In this document: positions 35,555 to 44,378 of the stretch, piece by piece
Numbering within the stretch: position 1 is the first letter of the stretch
Layout of the letters: every line of letters begins with the position of its first letter
Origin: Butyrivibrio sp. MB2005
Lineage (GTDB): Bacteria; Bacillota; Clostridia; Lachnospirales; Lachnospiraceae
NCBI RefSeq assembly: GCF_000424285.1
Contig: NZ_AUJP01000008.1
Location: 124,001-188,000, forward strand
Length of the DNA stretch: 64,000 nucleotides
Direction of reading: 5' to 3'
The notes under the pieces: model-generated
Databases searched by the model: none
Seen by the model: the letters and a program-made list of their open reading frames with translations, nothing else
Told to the model about the DNA's origin: nothing
Translations under genes and position numbers: made by a program

Positions 35555-36823
35555 GTGAAAGTAGTTATAATGGCAGGTGGCAGAGGTACCAGAATCGCTT
35601 CTGTTAATTCTGAAGTGCCAAAGCCAATGATCCCCCTTGCAGGGAAGCCGGTACTTGAATATGAAGTAGAAGCATTAAAGAGACAGGGACTAACAGATAT
35701 ACTCCTTATCGTTGGATATCTTGGAGATGCTATACGGGAATACTTCGGAGACGGCAGCAAGACATCTCCTGTTACCGGAGAATCCTTTGGAGTAAATATT
35801 GAATACTTTGTTGAGGATAAGCCACTGGGAACAGCAGGGGCATTATTTGCGTTAAAGGACAAACTCACAGAGGACTTCCTGCTTCTTAATGGCGACATCA
35901 TATTTGATATTGACTTTGACAGGTTCATCAAAGCCCATAAGGACAGAAACGGTCTTGCTACTATAATTACTCATCCTAATAATCACCCTTATGATAGTGG
36001 AATCATCATCGCTGATGAAAATGGGAAGGTACTGAACTGGCTTCATAAGGAAGATCCAAGAACCTGGTATAGAAACAGAGTCAATGCTGGAGTACATATC
36101 TTATCACCCAAGATAATGGATAAGTTCACCTTCGAAGAAGGCGAAAAGGTAGATCTTGATAGACAGATACTAAAGCCCCTTATAGCAGATGGTGAGCTCT
36201 ATATTTATGACACGCCGGAATTTATTAAGGATATGGGAACTCCTGACAGATTCTATCTAATTGAAAACGACATAAAGTCCGGAAAAGTTGAGCAGAAGAA
36301 TCTGAAACATAAGCAAAAAGCTGTATTTCTCGATAGAGATGGTACAATTAACAAATATATAGGATTCCTTAGGAACATAGATGAATTCGAACTCCTGCCG
36401 GGAGTAGCAGAAGCAGTCAGAAAAATTAACGAATCAGGATATCTTGCTATCGTTGTCACCAATCAGCCTGTTATCGCAAGAGGTGAAGTGACTTATGATG
36501 AGCTAAACGAGATTCATAACAAGATGGAGACACTTCTTGGACAGGAGGGAGCATACCTCGATGCGATTTATTACTGTCCTCATCATCCGGATAGCGGATT
36601 TGAAGGCGAAGTCAAAGAACTAAAGATAAACTGTGAATGTAGAAAGCCAAAGCCCGGAATGTTACTTAAGGCAGCAGAGGAATACAACATCGATCTCTCG
36701 GCCTCATACATGGTAGGAGATGGTGAAAATGATATCACTGCAGGTAATGCTGCAGGTTGTAAAAGCGTTCAGATTGGCGGTGAAGTAGATTCACTTCTCG
36801 CATTTGTAAATAAATACCTTTGA
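35555..36823 (+). CDS. hddC-gmhB: Fused heptose-1-P guanylyltransferase and heptose-bisphosphate phosphatase
   Basis: A 422-residue fusion. The first ~245 residues are a nucleotidyltransferase (VVIMAGGRGTRIASVNSEVP, KPMIPLAGKPVLEY, LLLNGDIIFDID, NAGVHILSP), as in HddC. From about 250 a HAD phosphatase follows: KAVFLDRDGTINK, VVTNQPVIARGE, the zinc-binding YYCPHHPDSGFEG...INCECRKPKPGML motif of GmhB, and YMVGDGENDITAGNAAG. Together they would remove the 7-phosphate and couple GMP, yielding GDP-D-glycero-alpha-D-manno-heptose. In the usual route these are separate proteins. GTG start at 35555 with GGAAGGA upstream. Confidence 0.92.
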   Translation: MKVVIMAGGRGTRIASVNSEVPKPMIPLAGKPVLEYEVEALKRQGLTDILLIVGYLGDAIREYFGDGSKTSPVTGESFGVNIEYFVEDKPLGTAGALFALKDKLTEDFLLLNGDIIFDIDFDRFIKAHKDRNGLATIITHPNNHPYDSGIIIADENGKVLNWLHKEDPRTWYRNRVNAGVHILSPKIMDKFTFEEGEKVDLDRQILKPLIADGELYIYDTPEFIKDMGTPDRFYLIENDIKSGKVEQKNLKHKQKAVFLDRDGTINKYIGFLRNIDEFELLPGVAEAVRKINESGYLAIVVTNQPVIARGEVTYDELNEIHNKMETLLGQEGAYLDAIYYCPHHPDSGFEGEVKELKINCECRKPKPGMLLKAAEEYNIDLSASYMVGDGENDITAGNAAGCKSVQIGGEVDSLLAFVNKYL

Positions 36824-36834
36824 TGGAGTAGGTA

Positions 36835-37614
36835 ATGATATCTAGACTTAAAGAAATAATAGAATACAAAGACATGATCTACAGTATGGTAAAGCGCGAG
36901 CTTCGCGGTCGTTATCAGAAGTCAGCCCTGGGAATGCTCTGGGCTCTTCTTTTTCCTCTTTTTCAGATTGCTATCTATACCTTTGTATTTGGAGTAATCT
37001 TTCCAAGTTCAATAGAGAACTATTATATATATCTAACAGCAGGAATTGTACCTTGGACATTCTTTAGCGAAGCTGTAGGACAAGGGGCAGGGTGCATAGT
37101 AAATAACTCAAATTTAGCAACTAAGATATACTTTCCAAGGGAAGTGCTTCCTATATCAGCAGTACTTGCAAAATTCATAAATATGCTGCTAGCTTTTGTA
37201 ATAGTATTCCTCTTTATTGTTATCGGCGGTGTGGGTATTAATCCAGCAGCAATATGGTTCTTACCTATAGTTATGATTGCAGAATTTATACTTTGTCTTG
37301 GATTTACACTTTTGTTTTCTGCAATTACTGTATATATAAGGGATATGGAATATATTGTAGGAATTCTCATGATGGCATGGATATGGGGAACTCCTATAAT
37401 GTACAGTATGGATAACCTTCAGCCAATAGTTAAGGTTATTTTGCTGTGCAATCCTATGACAAGCATAGTGCAGAGCTATCATGCAGTTCTTTATTATAAA
37501 CAGTTACCTGATACACTTTACACTGCCATTACATGGGGAAGTGCGATCATTATATTAGTAATTGGAGAGCTTGTGTTTGCTCATCTTGAAGGTGATTTTG
37601 CGGAGGAAATGTGA
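36835..37614 (+). CDS. ABC-2 type polysaccharide export permease (Wzm-like)
   Basis: A 259-residue six-helix permease (KRELRGRYQKSALGMLWALLFPLFQ at the N-terminal amphipathic region, then helices around residues 38-60, 70-90, 105-130, 140-165, 175-195 and 230-250). This is the ABC2 membrane family that exports lipid-linked polysaccharide or teichoic acid chains. It overlaps the ATPase gene by one base and follows the heptose nucleotide genes by 11 bases, implying that a heptose-containing chain is exported through this transporter. Confidence 0.92.
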   Translation: MISRLKEIIEYKDMIYSMVKRELRGRYQKSALGMLWALLFPLFQIAIYTFVFGVIFPSSIENYYIYLTAGIVPWTFFSEAVGQGAGCIVNNSNLATKIYFPREVLPISAVLAKFINMLLAFVIVFLFIVIGGVGINPAAIWFLPIVMIAEFILCLGFTLLFSAITVYIRDMEYIVGILMMAWIWGTPIMYSMDNLQPIVKVILLCNPMTSIVQSYHAVLYYKQLPDTLYTAITWGSAIIILVIGELVFAHLEGDFAEEM

Positions 37615-38954
37615 TGAATGCAAATATAAGTAATCCCGAAAATGCTATCGAAGTAAGGAATGTGCATAAGTTCTTCAAAGTCTATGAAGATAAAGGAACA
37701 ATGCTTCGTGAGCGCATTGTAAATATAGGTCGCAATAAATATGAAAAGCGTGAAGTCCTTAAAGGTATTAGTTTTGACGTTAAAAAAGGCGAAGCAGTTG
37801 CCCTTATCGGACGAAACGGATGTGGTAAAAGTACCACACTTAAGATGCTTACAAAGATCCTTCGTCCAAACGAAGGAACAATAGCTGAGCAGGGTAGAAT
37901 TTCCAGCCTTATCGAGCTTGGAGCAGGTTTTCATCCTGATCTCACCGGAAGGGAAAATATTTATATTAACGCCTCAATTTTCGGAATTAAGAATAAAGAA
38001 GTAGATAGAAGACTAGATGATATTATTGCATTCTCAGAACTTGAGCAATACATAGACAATCCTGTAAGAACCTATTCTTCGGGAATGTATATGCGTCTTG
38101 CATTTGCGGTAGCAATAAATGTAGACGCTGATATTCTTCTTGTAGATGAGATCCTTGCAGTTGGTGATCAGGCGTTCCAGACGAAATGCTTTAACAAACT
38201 TAGAGACCTCAAAGCAAACGGTATGACAATAGTTCTTGTATCACATTCTATTGGACAGGTTAAGCAAATCTGCGACCGAGTAATATGGATAGAAGATGGC
38301 CTTATAAGAGACGAGGGTCCTGCCAGAAAGATCTGCGATGACTATCTCAATGATATGGAACTTAAGCGCCTCGAGAGAGTAGAAGTAGAAGCTAAGATGC
38401 GTGATCAGAAAGAAAAAGAATCTCTTGAAAATGGGGAACTTTCTCAAGAAGAAAAGAACATCATCCAGGAAAAGCTTAATAATAGCATGAAATGTCAGAA
38501 GATATGCTCTCAGTGTGGACCGGATGCAAGAAGATCCGGAACCGGTGAAGCGGAGTTTACGGACGTTATTATGGTTAATGAAAAAGGTGAACCATGTACT
38601 CGCTTTGCTACAGGAGATAAGCTGTCTATAAGAATAAAATTCAAAGCAAATGATACTAGTAAGAATCTCAACTTTACTTTTGGAATAACAAGAAGTGACT
38701 GGGTATATTGTTATGGCAATGAGATGCAAGAATGTACAGGGCATACTATAAGTGGTAAGGAAGCAGGAGAAGTAGTTCTTACAATCAATAAGCTCAATCT
38801 CCTAAAGGGTGCATATTTCCTTGATTTCTGGATTCAGGATGAAGCGGGTGTAGAAATAGATTGTATCCATAATCTTATTGTTATGCATGTAGAAGAAGAT
38901 ACAGGAAAAGACCATGGCATAATGGGAATGGACCACGATTGGGAGATACAATAA
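37614..38954 (+). CDS. ABC polysaccharide exporter ATPase with Wzt-type C-terminal domain
   Basis: A 446-residue ATPase. Walker A is ALIGRNGCGKSTTLKML (about 61-77), signature TYSSGMYMRLAFAVA, Walker B ILLVDEILAVGDQAFQTK, H-loop LVSHSIGQV. After residue 245 comes a charged linker, then a beta-rich domain of about 135 residues (EFTDVIMVNEKGEPCTRF, TGDKLSIRIKFKAN) like the Wzt carbohydrate-binding domain that recognises the chain terminus. ATG 37614 is favoured over GTG 37611 because GGAGG sits seven bases ahead. Confidence 0.92.
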   Translation: MNANISNPENAIEVRNVHKFFKVYEDKGTMLRERIVNIGRNKYEKREVLKGISFDVKKGEAVALIGRNGCGKSTTLKMLTKILRPNEGTIAEQGRISSLIELGAGFHPDLTGRENIYINASIFGIKNKEVDRRLDDIIAFSELEQYIDNPVRTYSSGMYMRLAFAVAINVDADILLVDEILAVGDQAFQTKCFNKLRDLKANGMTIVLVSHSIGQVKQICDRVIWIEDGLIRDEGPARKICDDYLNDMELKRLERVEVEAKMRDQKEKESLENGELSQEEKNIIQEKLNNSMKCQKICSQCGPDARRSGTGEAEFTDVIMVNEKGEPCTRFATGDKLSIRIKFKANDTSKNLNFTFGITRSDWVYCYGNEMQECTGHTISGKEAGEVVLTINKLNLLKGAYFLDFWIQDEAGVEIDCIHNLIVMHVEEDTGKDHGIMGMDHDWEIQ

Positions 38955-39030
38955 TCAATTATGTGTTAAGGCAGCTAAGAGAGATGTTTATAAGACTTGA
39001 AATAGCCTCGCATATATGGAGCTTTACAGA

Positions 39031-40149
39031 ATGAAAAAAATACTTCAAATATCAAAATATTATTATCCAGAACTAGGAGGAATTGAGAAAACAGCCAAAT
39101 CTATAAGTGATGCTGTGCAAGGAAAATATGAAATGCGAGTAGTCTGCTTTTCCAGGGAGAAAAGCAATGCTATTGATATAATTGATGGTGTAAAAGTTTC
39201 CAGATTTGGAAGCGTTAAAGTTGCTTCACAGCCGTTATCAGTGTCCATTGGTGCAAAGATTAAGCATGAGCTTAGGGAATACAAGCCGGACTATGTAATT
39301 GTACATGAACCGGATCCTTTTTTGACTTTTTGGGTTTTAAAATATATTTCTAATGAATCGAAGCTTATTACATATTGGCATTCTGACATAATAAAGCAAA
39401 AAATAGGTGAAAAGCTTTTGAGGTCTCTTTATTTTAAGGAGCTTAAAAGAGCATATAGAATAGTTGCAACTAGTCCAAATTATATAGATGGCAGCCCATA
39501 TTTATCGCGTTTTAAGGAAAAGTGCATGGTGGTTCCAAGTTGTGTTGATGAAAAAAATCTTATTCCATCAGATACCAGTCATAAAATGGCTATGGAAATA
39601 AGAGAGAAGAATAAAGAAAAAATAATATGCCTGGGTATAGGAAGAGTTGTTCCCTATAAGGGATTTGAATACCTTGCTCAGGTTGCCAGATTGGTAGATG
39701 AACGATTTGTATTTTTTGTATCAGGTTACCCAGGTTCTTCGACAAACAGAATAAATCAGGACACAAAGGATTTGAGTAATTTTACCTTGCTTGGTGCGAC
39801 AAGTGATGATGTTCAGAAGGCTTATCTTGAGGCTGCAGATATATTCGTATTTCCATCTATTACAAAGAATGAGGCATTTGGTCTGGGGCTTGCAGAGGGG
39901 ATGTATTTTGGAAAGCCTGCTGTGACCTTCTATATTAAAGGATCCGGTGTTAACTATGTTAATTTAAAAGACGTAACCGGATTAGAAGTTGATAATCGCA
40001 ATGTAGAAAAATACGCAGAAGCTCTAAAGATGTTGGCGGATGATGAAGGCTTAAGAAAACGGCTAGGAGAAGCCGCTAAAGCTAGAGTGGAACATAATTT
40101 TCTATATAAACAGTACAAAGACAATATAATGAAGGTTTTTGAAATATAG
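39031..40149 (+). CDS. Glycosyltransferase family 4
   Basis: A 372-residue GT-B enzyme. ILQISKYYYPELGGIEKTA is the N-terminal glycine-rich loop, VHEPDPFLTFW and YWHSDIIKQKIG are acceptor-domain strands, IICLGIGRVVPYKGFEYLAQV opens the donor domain, and SITKNEAFGLGLAEGMYFGKPAV is the E-x7-E signature region. This is a typical mannosyl/galactosyl transferase layout. ATG 39031 preferred over 39016 because GGAG then lies nine bases ahead. Confidence 0.9.
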   Translation: MKKILQISKYYYPELGGIEKTAKSISDAVQGKYEMRVVCFSREKSNAIDIIDGVKVSRFGSVKVASQPLSVSIGAKIKHELREYKPDYVIVHEPDPFLTFWVLKYISNESKLITYWHSDIIKQKIGEKLLRSLYFKELKRAYRIVATSPNYIDGSPYLSRFKEKCMVVPSCVDEKNLIPSDTSHKMAMEIREKNKEKIICLGIGRVVPYKGFEYLAQVARLVDERFVFFVSGYPGSSTNRINQDTKDLSNFTLLGATSDDVQKAYLEAADIFVFPSITKNEAFGLGLAEGMYFGKPAVTFYIKGSGVNYVNLKDVTGLEVDNRNVEKYAEALKMLADDEGLRKRLGEAAKARVEHNFLYKQYKDNIMKVFEI

Positions 40150-40157
40150 GATGATTG

Positions 40158-41201
40158 ATGAAAAAGTGCATAGCAGTTGTTTGTAACAATTATGGAAAAT
40201 CTTATGATGGTATAGGATCGTATAGTAAGGTCATTTATGAAGACAGCATAAAAAACTTTGATGTGAAGATTTATTCGTCAGATTGTAAAACAGATCTAAA
40301 TGCATTTGGTAAGATGTCCGAATTTGGAATGGTTAAGCAGGTTAGACAGCTTGCTAAAGATATTAAGCATGGAAATAAGTATGATGCGATAGTAATCGAA
40401 TATCCATTTGCAGAATGGAACCCATTGATTCTTTACAGTTTTTTTTCGATTTCTCAGATAGCGAAAAAAAATAGTATTAAAATCATTACATCTGTTCATG
40501 AATATGGCAGGCTTAATACACTAAGAAAATTTGTAATAGAATATCTATGTTCTATATCCGATGCGATTTTTGTGTCAAATCAAGAAATGGGAGAATCTAT
40601 AAAAAGATTTTGCCCATATTATTTTGAGCGTGCGATACCTACAAATATTTATTCGGACAATTTAGAGTTTAATATAGCTAAGAAAAAGAATAAATATGTG
40701 TATTTTGGGCTTGTGGGAAAGACAAAAGCGTTTGATGAGATGATTGAAGGTTGGGATAGATTTAACAAGGGTGGGGATAACACGTTATATATCCTATCTG
40801 GTTCTAAAATAGAGAATATTGATAATCATCTAGGAATACAATATTTTTATGATTGCCCACCGAAAAAAATTATTGAGATAATGAGTGAATGCGCATTTTG
40901 CGTAGTTCCGATTAGACCATTTATTGATGAGAAAAATGCTACTTTTAAAACGGGATGTTTAGCTGGATGTATATGTATAGGGAAATTTGATGAGAAGTAC
41001 CGTGGTCTTGATTTTGTTGTTAATATGAACAATTATTCGCCTGAAGAGTTCGAAGATGTATTTGAATTGTCAAAGAAAATATCAGATGACGACTTAGAAA
41101 AAAGACAAAAAATGGCATATGAGTATGGAAAGCAGTATGCACCTCAAAATATTGCTAAGATTGTAGAAAAAAATGTTATGTATGTTATAGATAAAAGATA
41201 A
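40158..41201 (+). CDS. Putative glycosyltransferase, GT-B fold
   Basis: A 347-residue protein with Rossmann-like strands (CIAVVCNNYGKSYDGIGSYS; KYVYFGLVGKTKAFDEMIEG; KIIEIMSECAFCVVPIRPF). The donor-site glutamate motif is weak (FKTGCLAGCICIGKFDEKY), so it is a divergent member of the GT4 clan. Six bases separate it from the preceding gene. A TTG three bases before ATG 40158 is rejected on spacing to AGGA. Sugar specificity unknown. Confidence 0.65.
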   Translation: MKKCIAVVCNNYGKSYDGIGSYSKVIYEDSIKNFDVKIYSSDCKTDLNAFGKMSEFGMVKQVRQLAKDIKHGNKYDAIVIEYPFAEWNPLILYSFFSISQIAKKNSIKIITSVHEYGRLNTLRKFVIEYLCSISDAIFVSNQEMGESIKRFCPYYFERAIPTNIYSDNLEFNIAKKKNKYVYFGLVGKTKAFDEMIEGWDRFNKGGDNTLYILSGSKIENIDNHLGIQYFYDCPPKKIIEIMSECAFCVVPIRPFIDEKNATFKTGCLAGCICIGKFDEKYRGLDFVVNMNNYSPEEFEDVFELSKKISDDDLEKRQKMAYEYGKQYAPQNIAKIVEKNVMYVIDKR

Positions 41202-41256
41202 ATGCTTTATCATTTAATGTATTGATATTTAGAGATGATATGTAGGATTTTAAATA

Positions 41257-42588
41257 ATGAATAGAATAGTACATGTAGACAAAAGACTTTTATCTATAGT
41301 CTTTGCTGGAATATGGATACTATTTCCATTGAGAGATGCGATTGGTTTTTATATAGGACAAACGCCGATTAGACCAGCAGAGGTTTGGCTTATTATTTCG
41401 TGCACTTTGCTATGTGTATGTATGAGATTGAAATACGAAAAGTATGAGTTAATGCTAATAACCTTTATTAGTATTAATCTTGTACTAACAATATTAGGGG
41501 TACTAATAAGTAATGGCATAGTTTTATCTTTCGCGATTAAGTATATAGCTAGAAACATAGTGTATTTGGCAGTTTTAATAATATTTCTTGGAACGGGTTA
41601 TCAAATAGATGATATATATATTGATAACTTGATGAAATATACAGTAATAATCCAGGCTATTGCGTGTGTTTATAGAATAGTATTTAATAAATTTTTATAT
41701 TTAGGAAAAATAATTAATGCCTACGAGTACTTCGATGCAAATTTTATTGAAATAGCTCGATATGCATTACCTAGGCTCAAAGGGACATGTTCTGAGCCAG
41801 GATATTTAGCACCCTTGATGGCAATGCTATTATACTATTTTATTTCAGTATATTTTAAGATAAGCGTTAACAAAAGAGAAAGAAAGAAAGCGATTATATA
41901 TATAGTAATCATACTTGTAATTTCCTTATTTTCTTTTTCGAGCGCGGTATATGGAATGGATACGTTGGCATTGATACTGGTATTGTGCCAGAAAAATCCA
42001 TTTATTCGAAAATATGTTGCTATCCTTATTGGAATAGTTGGGGTAGTGATTTTGGCTTTTATAATTTATGGGAATGAATCATTAAGAGTCGCTTTTGTGG
42101 ATAATGTGTATAACAAAATAGTATCGTTTCTGTCTAGGAACAAAAATCTTGATTTTAACTATTCTGCTGTGGATAGAGCTCAACATTTGGATCATGCGAT
42201 TGAGATGCTTTATAAAAACTCACCCATACAATATGTTATTGGAAGGGGAACAGGGGCATACTATTATAGCGTACAGTCTGAGATTGGATTTCTCCAAAAT
42301 AATGTTAGTGAAGCTAATAATATATATTTGTCAACATTAACGGATAGAGGTTTGCTAGGTCTCTTATGTATTGTATTTGTCTTCATAATTGCTATTAAGA
42401 AGCGTATAAAACATGATATTATTTCCGAGACGTTATACATCGGTATAATGGCACAGGGAATACATTGGATTATTGTTGGTAATTTTTGGCTATATTATTT
42501 TTGGGTTGAAATACTTCTTCTTATCGGATATAAAAGATTCGTTATAAATAATCTCAACAACACGGAAGATTATACGGCAAGGAACTAG
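41257..42588 (+). CDS. Wzy-like polysaccharide polymerase / O-antigen ligase family
   Basis: A 443-residue protein with about 11-12 hydrophobic segments and one larger external loop between residues 280 and 350 (NYSAVDRAQHLDHAIEML, YVIGRGTGAYYYSVQS, FLQNNVSEANNIYLSTLTDRG). The pattern of conserved R/H-containing external loop followed by ENxxL-like (EANNIYL) resembles Wzy/WaaL proteins that join lipid-linked repeats. Sequence is very divergent, as is usual for polymerases, so the call rests on topology and context between glycosyltransferases. Confidence 0.75.
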   Translation: MNRIVHVDKRLLSIVFAGIWILFPLRDAIGFYIGQTPIRPAEVWLIISCTLLCVCMRLKYEKYELMLITFISINLVLTILGVLISNGIVLSFAIKYIARNIVYLAVLIIFLGTGYQIDDIYIDNLMKYTVIIQAIACVYRIVFNKFLYLGKIINAYEYFDANFIEIARYALPRLKGTCSEPGYLAPLMAMLLYYFISVYFKISVNKRERKKAIIYIVIILVISLFSFSSAVYGMDTLALILVLCQKNPFIRKYVAILIGIVGVVILAFIIYGNESLRVAFVDNVYNKIVSFLSRNKNLDFNYSAVDRAQHLDHAIEMLYKNSPIQYVIGRGTGAYYYSVQSEIGFLQNNVSEANNIYLSTLTDRGLLGLLCIVFVFIIAIKKRIKHDIISETLYIGIMAQGIHWIIVGNFWLYYFWVEILLLIGYKRFVINNLNNTEDYTARN

Positions 42589-42592
42589 TTAA

Positions 42593-43654
42593 ATGAAAGT
42601 AATGAAAGCTGCAATAGCAGAATATATAAATTTAGAAAATGAAAACAGTGAACCGGTAGGACATGCGCCTAAAGTGCTAGAAGAGTCAGCAGAGCTTTTA
42701 AAGAACAAATATAATATAACTGTTTTTTGTAGTGACAGTATAAGTAAAGATCTGATTCCTGAATATGAAGTTGTTAGTGTAGAGGGTAATTATCATAAAG
42801 GTAACAAGGCACTAATGTTTATTTCTCGATGGAAGAACCTTAATAAGATTTTTTCAACGGCAAAATACTATGACATAATATGGTTTACGAATATCGACTG
42901 GGTTCTTTACTTATATCTGGCATTGAAAAGAGAAAAACGGCCAAGTATTTTGGTTACATTATACCGTGATATTCTTGATGATATGAAGTCGTATAGTTCA
43001 CCACTTCGAAGAATGCTTGGCAGAATTTGTATGCGGGCGGTGAACGATGTTTCTTTATATGTTGTAACTAATCCATCCTTAAAGCTTTTTGATAATCAGA
43101 TAACGCTTCCGGACTTCTATTATTCTGAGAAATATGAAAAATATAAAGATGTAAAAAAGAAGGGCCAGATGGTTTGTTTAGGAGCTATGAGAGGCACCAA
43201 GGATTTAGAGGGAATTGTAAGGCACTTTTCCGGAACTGGATCAAAGCTATATATTGCCGGAGACTTTATGGACAAGGATGAATATAAGAGTCTGAAAGCT
43301 ATAGCAGGAGAAAATATCACAATAGAAGACAGAGTATTACCTTTTGATGAGTATTATTCATGCATTGCGGAATCAAAATACACATTACTTCCATATAAAA
43401 AGGAACGCTATGAAAATGCAACAAGTGGGATATTGCTTGAATGTATTTTTCTTAACTCTATACCAATTGCTCCTGATTGGTTATTATCAAATAATAAAAT
43501 ATCAGGTATAGGGTATAGTAGAATAAGTGAATTGCCAACTTCGGTAGAAGGTCTTAATAAATTAGCTGAGAATTATCACACTGATTTAGATGCGTACCGG
43601 AAAGAGAATATTCAAGATCGACTAATAAAAACTATTGAGGAATATGTGAAGTGA
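42593..43654 (+). CDS. Putative glycosyltransferase, GT-B fold
   Basis: A 353-residue soluble protein (MKAAIAEYINLENENSEPVG at the start; MVCLGAMRGTKDLEGIVRHF opening the C-terminal domain; DRVLPFDEYYSCIAESKYTLLPY and NATSGILLECIFLNSIPIA as the donor segment). Glutamate in LLECIF occupies the position of the GT4 catalytic motif. Starts four bases after the polymerase stop and overlaps the acetyltransferase start by four bases (GTGA), so the three are coupled. Confidence 0.7.
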   Translation: MKVMKAAIAEYINLENENSEPVGHAPKVLEESAELLKNKYNITVFCSDSISKDLIPEYEVVSVEGNYHKGNKALMFISRWKNLNKIFSTAKYYDIIWFTNIDWVLYLYLALKREKRPSILVTLYRDILDDMKSYSSPLRRMLGRICMRAVNDVSLYVVTNPSLKLFDNQITLPDFYYSEKYEKYKDVKKKGQMVCLGAMRGTKDLEGIVRHFSGTGSKLYIAGDFMDKDEYKSLKAIAGENITIEDRVLPFDEYYSCIAESKYTLLPYKKERYENATSGILLECIFLNSIPIAPDWLLSNNKISGIGYSRISELPTSVEGLNKLAENYHTDLDAYRKENIQDRLIKTIEEYVK

Positions 43655-44364
43655 AAGATATAAAGGCGTTAATAATTCTTGGATTATTCATTTTTATAAA
43701 TCTATTTGAGGCATGTTTCTGTGAGTTTTCAAAGAAGCATGCCTCAAATAGACAAGATAGTGAAGCACAGTCAAATGGAGTAAAGCACGATAAAAGTGTT
43801 ATCGTAAATCTTATTCTGGATATATATAGCTGGATCAATAGCTTTACATTCTTATATTTTAAGATTGTTGGTTACGTGCCTTCACATCATATACGTCTCT
43901 TCTTATACAGATATGTTTTCAGAATGACAATAGGAAAAGGCACGATTATTTATTATGGATTAGAAGCTAGAAATCCATGGAATATTACAATAGGAAAAAA
44001 CTGTTCTATAGGTGACAAAGCTATTTTGGATGCCAGAAAGAATATTGTTATTGCGGATAATGTAAATATTAGTACGGGTGCTTGGATATGGACTGTTCAG
44101 CATGATGTAAATTCTGAATCATTTAGTACGACAGGACAAGAGAAACCAGTTTATATTGGGGAATATGCATGGATTAGTTCTAGAACGTCAATATTGCCGG
44201 GAGCAAATGTTTTAAAGGGAGATATTATTGCTGCTGGGGCTATTTTAACTAAGCCGTGTAATGAACATTTTTGTATATATGGTGGAGTGCCGGCTAAAAA
44301 AATAGGTTTGAGAAATGATATAGTAAAATATCGATTGACTGAGAAACATAGACATTTTTATTAA
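43651..44364 (+). CDS. Left-handed beta-helix acetyltransferase (WcaF-like)
   Basis: A 237-residue protein; residues 95-215 form hexapeptide repeats (ITIGKNCSIGDKAILDARKN, IGEYAWISSRTSILPGANVLKGD) with the active-site-type HDVNS loop near 150. It would O- or N-acetylate a sugar nucleotide or glycan. GTG 43651 overlaps the previous stop. The first ~45 codons contain a striking hairpin (listed separately) and read unlike the family, whose similarity starts around ILDIYSWINSFTFLYFKIVGY; the genuine start may lie downstream or the N-terminus may carry an insertion. Confidence 0.82.
   Translation: MKDIKALIILGLFIFINLFEACFCEFSKKHASNRQDSEAQSNGVKHDKSVIVNLILDIYSWINSFTFLYFKIVGYVPSHHIRLFLYRYVFRMTIGKGTIIYYGLEARNPWNITIGKNCSIGDKAILDARKNIVIADNVNISTGAWIWTVQHDVNSESFSTTGQEKPVYIGEYAWISSRTSILPGANVLKGDIIAAGAILTKPCNEHFCIYGGVPAKKIGLRNDIVKYRLTEKHRHFY
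43701..43752. repeat. Long hairpin inside the acetyltransferase 5' end
   Basis: TCTATTTGAGGCATG (43701-43715) and CATGCCTCAAATAGA (43738-43752) are perfect 15-bp complements. Five further inner pairs (one G:U) extend the stem to 20 with a 12-base loop. It lies in-frame 50 bases after the GTG start. There is no T-run, so it is not a standard terminator. It could be a small inserted element or a translational/attenuation control. Confidence 0.75.
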
Positions 44365-44378
44365 TATGGAGATTAACT

